A stretch of 64,000 bases of DNA from Echinococcus granulosus (lineage: Eukaryota > Platyhelminthes > Cestoda > Cyclophyllidea > Taeniidae), in contig NW_020170382.1 in the NCBI RefSeq assembly GCF_000524195.1, forward strand, positions 248,018 through 312,017, given 5' to 3'. Positions 29,686 through 40,863 of the stretch are shown piece after piece. A program made the translations under genes and the position numbers. The notes under the pieces are model-generated. The model ran no database searches. It saw only the letters and a list, made by a program, of their open reading frames with translations, and was not told where the DNA came from. Each line of letters opens with the position of its first letter. Within the stretch, counting starts at the first letter, position 1.

Positions 29686-31188
29686 ATGGATGAGTTCCCC
29701 TGTAAAAGCTCTGAGAAGTCGAGCCCCAGCTTTCCGGAGGATGCAGACTATGATGAAGAACAACTTCCTGTCTACAATCAGTCTGAGTCCCACGAAAACC
29801 CTCCTTCTACTGATTCTCCTATCGATAAGATGTCGAGTGATGTTACATTGGTGGCAGATGAGGAGGATGACGAAATGGAGGGAATGAAACCTTTGGCCTC
29901 GAACCTCGACAGTCCTAAACCCAACATCGATATGGGTGATAAAAAAGTGCATTGGACTACGCGGCACGTGCAGTTATTGCTCAACCGTGTTGAGGAGCAC
30001 CTCAATGAGTTTAATGTTCAGAAGAAGCATAAGGCCGTTTGGCAGGCAATTGGGGCTGAAATGGAGCCTTATGGTTTTACTACCGAGCACTGTTATAACA
30101 AGTGGAAGAATCTCCGGCGTGACGTTCGCCTTCTAGTCAATAACCCTTCAAAAGTTGTTAGAAATGCTGCAATCCTTCGTCAGGTTGCTCGCCTCATCCT
30201 CGTCATTTATCCCAATGTTGATGCCAGTACGATGCAGGTTTGTGACAGGAGTGGCATAAAGTCCCTACCCGCCACTCCCGGGGGTCAGGGTTGTGCTAAT
30301 AAAACTGCCACTATTGATGTCCATTACAGTGGCTTTAATTCACCCCACGGCAAATTAAGTAATGGTACTTCCCCTCGCCCCAATAATTCCCTTTATGCTG
30401 CGGCTGGTCCGGTTAACGTCCATTCCACCCCCAGCAGTGTTGAAAAGAGTTTTTGCGGTGCTGCCAAATCAGGAACCGTTCCGGCTACAGCACTCTTCGT
30501 TGATTCTCTTTGTAATGGCGATAAGGTGCAAAACATGTTCAATCAGGGTTCTCGCCCCGAACCGGACTCGACTGGTCCTTTTCAGTTTCCTTTCAATCAG
30601 ACGGCCGCTGCCTTGTTTTTTCAGTCCCAGTTATTTTCCGACCTGGTTAAACAGCAACAGTTGAAAAATCAGATGGATTCCAAGTCTCAGGACCAGGCGC
30701 ATGACCTCTCAGCCGCCCAGAATGGCGCTTCCAATACGTTTAGCATTCTTCAGCAGGCGCTCTCCAGTCCACCCTGCAATGACCTAAACGCCCTCTCCGT
30801 TATCACTACTAACCTGTTAAATAGCATGGCGGGCTTGACCCCGCAGGTTAACGAGTCAGAGTGTCCGAATACAAGTAGCAACAACGGCAATAGCAATATC
30901 ATAATGAACAGTACCAACACCAATCCACTCTTAGGTCTCTTTCCTAACATACCCCTTAGCCTCCTGGAGCGTTTCGCTCCCAACAGCTGCGAAATCACCG
31001 AAATCATTGAGAGTTTGCGGGCAGAAGATGATGCTCAGTTTCGTGTGGCTGACATTATGTCTGACGCTGCTGAACAGCTACGTCGGGCCTGTCAGAGACG
31101 GCAGGCAGCATTAAGCAAACTTCTCGATCTGATCAAGAGACAAGCTAATGGTGGGGGCTCTGCCGGTGATACAAGTAATGTCACTTAG
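29686..31188 (+). CDS. Myb/SANT-like (trihelix) DNA-binding protein, intronless
   Basis: 500 residues from the first ATG at 29686; the open frame extends three codons upstream without another ATG. Residues ~1-85 are acidic and Ser/Pro-rich (DYDEEQLPVY, DEEDDEMEGM). Residues ~86-165 form one Myb/SANT-like trihelix domain with the three regularly spaced tryptophans W90, W119 and W140 (KVHW, HKAVWQAIG, CYNKWKNLRRD) and a basic third helix. The middle is low complexity (Asn, Ser, Gln, Pro). The last ~60 residues (ITEIIESLRAEDDAQ, then EQLRRACQRRQAALSKLL) are predicted coiled coil, suggesting oligomerisation. Role inferred: nuclear sequence-specific transcription factor. I recognise the domain, not the orthologue. 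It is divergent from STRIP1. Confidence 0.85.
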   Translation: MDEFPCKSSEKSSPSFPEDADYDEEQLPVYNQSESHENPPSTDSPIDKMSSDVTLVADEEDDEMEGMKPLASNLDSPKPNIDMGDKKVHWTTRHVQLLLNRVEEHLNEFNVQKKHKAVWQAIGAEMEPYGFTTEHCYNKWKNLRRDVRLLVNNPSKVVRNAAILRQVARLILVIYPNVDASTMQVCDRSGIKSLPATPGGQGCANKTATIDVHYSGFNSPHGKLSNGTSPRPNNSLYAAAGPVNVHSTPSSVEKSFCGAAKSGTVPATALFVDSLCNGDKVQNMFNQGSRPEPDSTGPFQFPFNQTAAALFFQSQLFSDLVKQQQLKNQMDSKSQDQAHDLSAAQNGASNTFSILQQALSSPPCNDLNALSVITTNLLNSMAGLTPQVNESECPNTSSNNGNSNIIMNSTNTNPLLGLFPNIPLSLLERFAPNSCEITEIIESLRAEDDAQFRVADIMSDAAEQLRRACQRRQAALSKLLDLIKRQANGGGSAGDTSNVT

Positions 31189-34100
31189 ACTAACAAGGCG
31201 TCTCACTTCAACCTCTCGATACATTCCTCCACGGAAAAGGCGCCGCTCCCTCTTGCATTCCGTGTTGTGCGTGCACGCATTCCCTCTCCTCCATGTGCTC
31301 AGAATCAATTTCCGTCCATCTGTTAGCTGAGGCGCTGCGGCAGCGTGGGGGCGGCGTAGGGTCTCTCAAATACTGACCGGTGTCTCCCTCTCCCTCCTTG
31401 CCACACACAACTGCACTACTCTGGGCTGTGCTCTATTTGGATATAAACTATGATTTACGTATTTTATACACGTATATACTACGGGACTTTTGCATTCTGT
31501 TTATCACCTCTCTCTCTCCCGTCTCTGCTAATGTGTTAGCGGGAATGCGCATTTACTATTCCCTCCCCTCCCTTCTATTTTTCCAACGAAGAAGAAGAAG
31601 GTCCTCCTCCTTAGCATGGAATGCTCAGGGCACTAGGTAGAAGCACCTAACTGCCGACCATATCAACAGGCATTTCAGCTGAGTCGACATCGTAACTATT
31701 TTTGACCATCAACTCTTTTGATAGCCGTGTGCGTGTTTTTAACTTGTTCTTAATGAACCTGTCAATAAGTCCGCCTCCCTCCCTCCTTCCCGCCCCCTCA
31801 CCTGCCTGTATTGCTTTAGTGTGTAACATTCCTAAAGGCATCACCTCGTTAATGCCTCCTTCCTCGGTCGCTTTTATCTGGCCTTTTAAATAATTGTACT
31901 TGCTCCGCAATTAAATGTTACCATAAATCTAAAACTTAAGGCATTTAAGACAAATCCGTTCGTTTTCGTAGGAGAATGTTGGGTGGCTCGATCTTCAGTA
32001 GCACTGGAGGAGTAGGCTCTATATGAGCGTTTAGGGCATAGGAGTTCGACGTTTATCTGAGGTGGTGGCCTGCTGGCAGTATATCCGGGTGTCGTGTGTG
32101 GGACTGTTCTCTAACCATGGGAACGCGACGGAGAGGTCTTACCCCTCATGAATACGGGCACCTCCCAAATGCCTCTGCTCCTCCTGGTGGTGATAGCGGG
32201 TGGTCATTCACGCCCACTTTAGTTGAAGCTTGTGTGGCAATCTGTACGAGTGCCACCGGCGTGTCTCATGGACCTCTTGTCTCTAACTAGGATGCGCATC
32301 AAAATGTTTGACTACTGGCCTGAACTTCACCTTTGCTCACCGCTGACCACTTCATAGCGCCGAGTTTCTTCAATACTGCAGAGGGCCTAGTGCGGTAACA
32401 CTTAGATAATCCAAACACTGGAGCGTCGCGTTGTAGGGATGTTCAATTTAGCTTCTATAAAGGTTCAAATACCGGTAGTTGCAATGGAGGGCAGGCTGTG
32501 GTGTGTGCGAGACTGGTGTGGGATTAAATCAGCCCTGTGGTGATAGGATTTGCTGATCGAGGAGATGCGTCAGTACCCACCTCAACACCTCCCTTAATCA
32601 CAATGAAAACGCTCTTGCAAATTATCTTCAATTTAGTAGGACATGATTTTCCACATTTCGAGCCCTTCACTGTCTGCTAACTGGATAATCGCTGGATAAT
32701 TTACCCAAGTGTATTTGGCTAACAAGTGATCTCCAAACAAGCGAGTCACGCCATGATCTCAGTCATGCTCTGAGATCGTGATGTGATATCCCTATAATTA
32801 CCAAAAAAAAGTTACAATGTGAACCATCTAAGTGGGATACTGAATGAGAGGAATTTGGGTCTGGAAAGTTAGCCTCGAATACATGTGAAATTACCGTCCT
32901 TTGGAAAGCACGCCAACCTTGAAGGGAGCTACAACAACCAGTTCCGAACACTCCAAATATTGGATTTTGGTGTCAAGAAGTGATGAGGGCACGATGTTGA
33001 CAGTTTAAGCCGGATGAAACTCATAAAATTCACGCTACTCCGATCACTCAGATGTTATCCACCAATCATCGTTCGGCATTTGGAATAAAGAGGTTGCTGT
33101 ACACCTGTTTTCCCATAGAATTAAACCACCCTATGTTCAAGCTCTTGTTTCGCATTATTCGCTAGCCGTTTCAGTTCTTGAGATAGCTTAATATTTGTGA
33201 TGCTGTTTAGTTGTATGGGTTTTCACTTCGCTTCGGATTTAGGTGAATGCAGCGTTAATTCTAGCCACCCTCCTCCTTCCCACCTTGGTACCATGACATG
33301 TTATGTGGAGCTACGACCTCTTCGAACCTACGCGGGGTGACACTAATTTGATCGTGACTTAGGTCTGCAAGGGCACAGCTTCTCCGCCTCTTGGTAATCT
33401 GTGCGATCAAGGCGGCGAGCGAAGTGATACGATCAGCACCCCGAACATGACTGCCACCCCCCTGCTGGGCGTGACTCATCGCAGGGGTAAGTGCGAAGAC
33501 CAATCGATCGGCTTGTTCAGGTCACATCAATAGGATCCTGACGGGACCGCAATAAATCATGAAATGACTACCTTGCGTTGGCCTCTACTCCTTTAGTTGT
33601 TAGCTCACCGTCAGCCCGTTGCCATCAGATGGCAGTCAAGTTCTCTCTGCCCTAGCAAATACCCGCCATGGATCTCAAGTTACGGAGAGCGCTCTACTTC
33701 ATCATGTTATGGTTATTAATTTATAACGCAAATTTAATCAGTGCTTGGACAAACAGCACAGCAGATAGGGTTTGCCTTTTTAAGGTAGCCGAAGGCCTCA
33801 AAGATTTGCAACTTTTGGTAGATTGGTAGGGAGATCTACAAATGCGTGGTATTGTTTCACTGGTCGGGATAGTGATCGTAGTAAGTTTTATTGTCTCCAA
33901 AAGCCTTTTAGTGATGATTACTTATTCTTGTAAGCGCACGTCACACAGCAACGCTCTCCACTGATGCGATTTTTTAGCACGCGACTATCTATGAGGCTTT
34001 TAAGGGATAGGAAATGGGGGATGAACCTACTTTGGCTAATTAACTTTTTGTACAGAATCCTAACTGACCGACCGTTACACACACACTTATACAGTCTTAG

Positions 34101-34600
34101 CGCTTTTGATGGTGGATTGCCACTGAGTCATGGCCTGGGGCTTACTTGTACTTGTCATGACTTCTGGCTCGAACTGCTGGACTGGACAGATGAGGTGAAG
34201 CGTTTGACCGGGTGCGTGTGAGCGTGTCAGCGTTCGAATTAGCTGGCTTGACTCAGAGTAATAAATCAGTTCACAAAGGCTAGCCTTCAGATCTCGTCGC
34301 ACGTTGATTCCCACTGACCGACAAGGCGGATCATTAGCATCTCAGTCAATGATGGAAAAGGTCGCATTGTCTCAAGATATTGCTGAATTCTAGAGTGTTA
34401 ATTCCACGTTTATTTAAGGACGCACCACAAATGGAATTATTGGTTTTCACAGGGTAAAAAATGAGTGGAAATAAACTTCTAATTTTATCACTGGTGTTTA
34501 TTTGACCGTCTGATGGATGGGGGGAGGGCAGGAGGTAAAAAGGAGTTGAATTGCCTTCCCCAGTTGACGCACAGCGATACCTTGAAAGATTTCCATCGGA
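31189..34600. other. Gene-poor region, left part
   Basis: Begins with the 3' UTR of the trihelix gene, which is rich in CT stretches (about 31380-31610 and 31760-31800). After that I see only isolated short ORFs (32096-32290, 33261-33503, 33964-34221) with no domain, splice pattern or family resemblance. Confidence 0.5.
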
Positions 34601-35647
34601 CTTATTTTAGTTGAAATTCCGATGTCAAATATTTGAGATTAGTTGACTCGAATAAGTGTCCACCTCCTCTGATGAGGTACAGTAGTCAGTATTTGATCCG
34701 CCTTTTTGAGCTTCTTTGAATTGGGCCATCAGACAACGAACGCACCAATCTTGCACTGTCGCTCGCGCTCTCGTTCTACCTCTTCTCGTGTGGCTCGGAC
34801 GGACGCATGCATACAAAACACACATCGGCCACTTCATGAGTCACTCGCATGTGAACAAAGAACTCCCATGATTCATCACCCCAGTTCCTCCCTCTCCGTC
34901 GTCGTCGCAGACTTAGCAGCAGTAGCAGTGGCGGTGGCGGCGGCAGTGGTAATGGTCGCAGAGAGAGGTGCCTTATACGCATCGGCAATACCAACATAAA
35001 CAGTTGGGACGAAACAAAGAGAAGTACGTCTAGCTATTACCTCCTGCTTTAGAGGTTAGGTGGAAGACCGGAGTTCTTTAAATCGCATCACTAGAAGTAT
35101 TGCAGATTTGAACAGAGAAGACGATCTAGCACAGAAGTCATCCCGGAACATCAATAGTTGTGATCCTACAAAAAATCAACAAATCAAACTAACAGAAAGG
35201 CGTTTTTAGCTGGCTCAGGCTTCTTGATATTACAGAAATACACCTGCCCACCTCGAGGTTACGTCAACGTGGCAGTTGGAGAAGTCACTGGAGAAACCAT
35301 CGCCCTCCCTGTCGGAGTCTCAGGGGAAAATCGACTGCCTCAGTCCAGACGCTTTATTGTTCCGTTTAAACTCTATTTTTCTACTTTGTTTTTATTTTCC
35401 AGTGCGATTTGTTTCCTTTCAAGTCCATGTTACGTATGTGATGGGCAGGTTCATATTGAGAGGATTAGGGGGAGGGGATCACATGTGTATGCCACCAGCA
35501 GATGGGACGACGCGGTACCAAAACCCAAATATGCAACAAATAAAAATTTCTCTAACCGGGATGCATTAATCTCCTAAGCCTTAATCTATAGCATGTTTGC
35601 GATCAGAGTTGCGTTAAAGCAACACCCCGGTGTTTTAACTTAATCCC

Positions 35648-35669
35648 TGTGTCACACATGCGTGACACG
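35648..35669. repeat. Dispersed palindrome, copy 3
   Basis: Palindrome around GTGTCACACATGCGTGACAC in the gene-poor 31-41 kb region. Same core TCACAYATRYGTGA as the other copies. Confidence 0.55.
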
Positions 35670-36393
35670 TGCTCTTCAATCGGACAATGGTGGTCGATCA
35701 ACCTCTGAGGGTTTCAAAATTTATTCAATAGAATAAACAACATTTCCCATTCAAGCTTCACTAAACCTCATGCGCGATTCGTGCTTAAGTGGCTACCAAG
35801 AGGGATCAGGCACATGTCAGCCGATGATGAATATCAAATAACGGGGGCGACTGATTGTTTGCGTCGTCGCCGTCGTCTTTGCGAGAGGGGAGAGCGCCGG
35901 AGTGCGCGCGAGCAATGAATGAATGAGCGTCGTCAGGCCGTAACTGCGGTTACAAGCATCCACACACGTGCGTGTCATCCTCGTGCTCCTCCTTCCGGGG
36001 CGTGAGGACACGCTCGATAATTCTAGCCCCAACATCCTGACTCTCGCGACATGACTCATCTCCGCTCCCTCTCTCGCCCTCTACCCCAGGTCCCTCTCTC
36101 ATTCCATCTGCAACGCAAGCTAAAATCTAGACGGTACGTCCTCTTCCGCGCATCTCGAATCTCGTGCGTTAACATCTACACTTGAACAGTGTTGTGTTGA
36201 CGAGAGTCCAGTACTTGGCGCTTTGGCCAATCTTTTATTCTACTTATGGTGTTCAAACAGTCTTGTGTCGTTAAAAGAACTGCAAGAAGTTTTAGGAAAG
36301 AAAATAGCAAAAAAACATGATTCATTGCAATGTTCAGTCAATCGCTCAACCAAAATTTCTACTAATGCTCTCAACTTTTGTTACCAAGGTCTC

Positions 36394-36408
36394 GGGGGGG
36401 GGGGGGGG
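36394..36408 (+). repeat. Run of 15 G
   Basis: Fifteen consecutive G between CTC and AGGATTG. Such a run is prone to sequencing error and slippage, and can form a quadruplex. It interrupts an open frame, so any coding claim across it is unsafe. Confidence 0.9.
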
Positions 36409-36630
36409 AGGATTGACCACCATAGCCCAGAGGCTCTCCTGTTTTCTAGTGTGAGAACAAGACCCAGTAACTTTTCTGATCAATACGACTGCTGACTCCA
36501 GAACTCCACAAATCTGGGGTTGTCCTCAGCTCAAAGACGCCTTACATCCCAACCGAACCAGATGATATAACTGGGTATCGTGGACCGACAAAAGATGCGT
36601 GTCATAGACACGTAATGCCGGATCAAGTCG

Positions 36631-36654
36631 CAGCGTCTCATATATGTGACGCTG
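36631..36654. repeat. Dispersed palindrome, copy 4
   Basis: CAGCGTCTCATATATGTGACGCTG; the arms CAGCGT/ACGCTG pair at the outer end and one arm has a C-to-T type mismatch. A partial related sequence (GTGTCATAGACACGTAATG) lies about 30 bp upstream. Confidence 0.55.
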
Positions 36655-37499
36655 GTTACAAGCTATGGTCATTTTACTTAATGGATCTGGGTTAAATTTT
36701 AGACTTTAGTAGCCATTTCGACAATTCCAAGCTTGGAATTCTTTGCATGGATTTACAAATTCACAAGCTTACATCAAAATTTTACAGATTTAATTAAATT
36801 TGTGACCCCATTTGTTCTTTGTGACGAACAATATTAATCCCCACCAAACCTCGATTTGCAGTTTCATTTTCCGAATCCCATTTCCTTTGAATTCGTTCGA
36901 TCAAAATCGCCTTCCAACGTCTTTTGATCGCCTTCCAGGGTCATGCTTTGCAATGGTCGTACCCATATGGTCAGATTCATCGCAGAAGTAATTCCGATTT
37001 CCATAGAAATAATTTTTATGATTCCGTGAGTTCTAGGCTTGTCTACAATTGTTTAAAGCAGCTTCAGAGCTGTAACTGTAAATAAGACGTTCTTTATCGT
37101 CATTCCTACTCAAGATTATCAATGCTTAACGTTGGAGAGGATTCCAAACCGACAGCGGTATCACCTGACTCGACTCATTTTTCTCCATTACCGGTTTATT
37201 CCGTTATTTTTGAAGACATCAGCAGCCAGGATGACTGCTACTCTTAATTTAATTCAATTTGAATACAACGACATTCTCTTCATTCTTTTGCTATTGGTTT
37301 AAGACGAGTTGCTACCGTAGTTATGACAATGGAGGAGTCAGCTGCAATCAGTGATTTCAATCTATCCACTCTTTTTCCCCTACCACGGTATAGACTACTG
37401 CTTCATCTCTAAAACGCCATTTTATTCCTCACTCCACTTTTGTGCTTGGAGTGAAATTAACAACTATTAGTCTTTTTTTAGTCAGCGAATGATTCTTCA

Positions 37500-40400
37500 T
37501 TGATAGTAGTAGGACGGGGGTGACAATTGGCAATTTGTGAAAGTCTTGCCTTTTCACGCACCTTCATTAACTTGGTTCTCCAACAATACCATGCGTGTTT
37601 TAGGGGATGAATTTCCAGCTTTATGGCCGAATTCGAAAACTATGTAGCATTGAAATGGTCTAAGCAATTGCTCAGGCATCGGACACTGGGCACGCTCCGT
37701 CACATAAATTATATGGTACGCTATAATTTGTTTGTAGACGTTTTCCAAGGATGCCAGAGAGAAGGGTTAGGGTGGGAAGTTAAGCAATACCTCGTGATCT
37801 CCAACTATGAGCTAGGTGGTTATCCCACTCAGTATAGTGCATCTCCTATAAAAATGGTTAGGTAAGGGCGAGTGAACCTTCTTAAATCTAGATAAGAATG
37901 GGATTTATATCCTCCCTCTTTAAGCTAAATCTAAATCTGAAGTCCTACTAATGAAAACAGACCTGGAATTAGATTGTACTTCAGGGAGGAACCTCCGTAT
38001 TATAGGCTGTCCAGTACCTTTGAGCACTTTTGGCGTGATAAAAAATACATTCAGCACCATCTCTTGGATAAAGAAAAATTGACCTTTGTACCGGAGTACG
38101 GAAATGATTAAGCCTGTCTTTGCACCCTCTCGCGCAGGCATGAGCAAATACGAAGCTCCGACAAGGAGGCCGGTTACTAGATGTTAGCAAACCGAGCACA
38201 AGGGGAGTTTGGTTTATAATGCGCTAGAGATAAAAGGCATTTAGAGAATCTACGGCATTAGGGCAAAGGCCTGTTCATTCTGGCAGATAATCTTATCTTC
38301 AAAGCATAACTGACCCACACTTGGGGCCAGCGGAATGCCAGGGAAGGTTTTAAACAAAAATATTTTAGACCTATCAAGGATGCTAAGAAATCGAAGTAGG
38401 AACACGCAAATTCCGTTTGGTTTAGGTTACACAAAAATTTGTCAATGAGCTAAGTAATCAAACAGGAGTAAACGTAATGAGGAAATGAGATATTAGCCTT
38501 TCTCTCCATCCAATTGGCAAATTCAATGAGTTCCAACCCATGGGATTGGTCTTAAAATGGGCTAAGTAAGATCCACTTACCTTGCCAAAACCAAACCCAA
38601 ACTGGCATTTGGGCGTGCCTTGGAGAGGAGAGGGAGCGAGAGAGAAAGATTCAAGTCACAACAGGGTTGTCATGGCATTCTCTAATGATAACGCTGTACC
38701 TGCACATGTTGCCTTGATTACAATCTCTCGTTCTCCTTTCGTTCATCTCTGCTCCCCCTACCCTCCCCTCCCCTCCACTCCTCTACCTCACCCACCAGTC
38801 CCGCCACCTTCCCAATTAAACGCCAACAGCAGTGCACAATGCTGGGCCTGTGAGATGTGAGGGGGGTGGGATAGATAGAGTGGAGGCGAATTGTCCCTAC
38901 CCGCACATACACACGGGCAACGCCCCACAATATCTCGTGAATGCGTGCGCACGTCCACCCGCTGCATGCGTACGACGAGTGCATGCGCACACGCACACAG
39001 GCAGGTGCGCACTGCGTTCAGGGTTCTCGTTCGCCTTGGCTTTGTCTAACATCAACAGCCACACACACACATGCACGTATCAAGCTCTCCCCACTAGCAT
39101 TGCCTTGCCCAGCCCGGCCTAACCTCGCATCGCCTCTCCTCCTACTCTTGCTCCCGAATTCGCAATATTATAGCGTGCCGTTTGGGCGTGTGCGCTTGGG
39201 GTGACGCCCCTCCAGCCTGAGCGGGAGTTGTTTCGACGCGGAGGCTGATCAATATGGCGGAAATGCAGTGGTGCGAGATCTTCGTATTCTTACCCTCCAA
39301 ACGATCTAGCCGCGGGAGCGGACGGACTGCTTCTCCCATGAGCGCAAAATCAGTAGAGCGATGAGCTTCCCTTCTGTAAAATCCGGCATGACTCCTCTGT
39401 TAACCTTAGCTTAAACCACTTCGCAAAGTGCGACAGGTGAACGAGGAACTATGGCCATATGGAGTCTGTATGCTTAGCAAGCCGACATTATCCGCCACTT
39501 TACTTGTTCATTGCAGTAGCGCCATTGGCTAGTTTATAGCATGTCTCTCCAGTTTGGGAAAGCTCAAACCGATTACGTGTGGTAATGCTGATGTCTGGAC
39601 GGAAACTCATGACCTAAAGTGGGCTGCTTTTACCAAGCAATGACAACAGGAGGGGATTAAAAGGTCCTATTTTAGTTAAGTAAACTAGTGGCTGGCCAGC
39701 TGATATGCGTAGAGAAAACCCAAAACAATTTTGCATTTAAACTTGGTGCGCAGTGTCAGCGTTGATTTCAAAAGTACCATGATCACACACCGATTGATAA
39801 CCATTGTGACGGCGTTGGCCCAGGCAATCAAATGCTAAATCTGTCGAAGAAGACTTGAACCATTTCCAAGCCACCTTCCTCGAGCCTGATCAGGAAATTT
39901 TTGCTATCAAGACTTTGACGTGTCTACACGCGATTTGAACAGGCCGTAAAATGACCGAAGAATCATCGCGTCAGGATGACAAACGCGCAAGTGTGAAAAA
40001 CAAACACGATAACATCAGCGAGTGAATACACTCCAATTTGACGACGCGCCGCACTCACCACACTACCGGCTCCGTACGCGCTACTACAATTGCGATGAAA
40101 ACCTTCCCCATCAGTGGAAACAATTTTGTGCGATGATTTATCAATAGGTGATGGATGAAAATGCGACACATTCCTATCACGAAATCATGCTAGGACCATC
40201 CATTACGGTTGCAGCGAAAAACACGGTAATTCCTTCCATCGGAACTTGGTTGCGACAAAAGCGTCCACCAGAACGTCTACTTGCCATTTAAAAGTAGCAC
40301 AGGAAGCCGCAGCATTTTCTCCGAAATTCAGATTCGCGCGTCCGAAGACCAAAGGCGGTAGTTGCAACTGATATGCCACATTCTGTGCATTTGGACCGAA

Positions 40401-40863
40401 TTGAGCCGCTTAGGCGACCCTAAGATGGTACTGTAAGCTGGCTAGTTCAATAAACGACGACGACAGATCAAATTAAACATAGTTACTCAAGGCACCAAGT
40501 AACAGCAGCCGGAAAATGGTAATTATGCTAGTTAGTGAAAAGCCTTAACGACAAAGTCTCAAACTCAAAAGAGAGCAGCCCCAACCGAAGCAAAAAGAGC
40601 CACAGCACTCAAATCGCTTATTATTAAAACCAACAACATAGTTGCAGAAAAATGGGAGTTCAACGATACCTTAAAAGCGCACTGCGTTAATCTAAAAAGT
40701 AAACACCAAGAGTGACGACTTTGACAAGATGGGAAAAACACCAAAAACAAATCGAATAAAGACAACCGTTTGACCATAAACAAACCTGATTTACATTCCC
40801 GCCTTCAAATCAAAGCGCGCAATGTTACATTAGGGAGAATTCCGTGCATGATGAACAGGGGAA
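37500..40863. other. Gene-poor region, right part
   Basis: Includes a pyrimidine tract with four C-runs (38755-38795) and an alternating purine-pyrimidine stretch rich in CA/CG steps (38938-39080). ORFs on both strands between 38582 and 39339 arise from this composition. Bases 39700-40860 have no supported exon; the CCT4 3' UTR should start at the right end. Confidence 0.5.

Larger units (their letters stand above)
34600..37500. other. Gene-poor region, middle part with low complexity
   Basis: Holds a GGC/AGC-rich microsatellite-like stretch (34915-34960), a CpG-rich patch (35840-35960), palindrome copies at 35648 and 36631, and a run of 15 G at 36394-36408. Two segments, 35313-35365 and 36389-36450, are loosely similar (translations IDCLSPDALLF and IDHHSPEALLF), suggesting one diverged repeat. 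No gene is supported. Confidence 0.45.

Noticed and set aside
38582..39339. Cluster of 65-96 codon frames on both strands
   Set aside because: They come from CA/CG and C-run low-complexity DNA; translations are compositionally biased and overlap each other.
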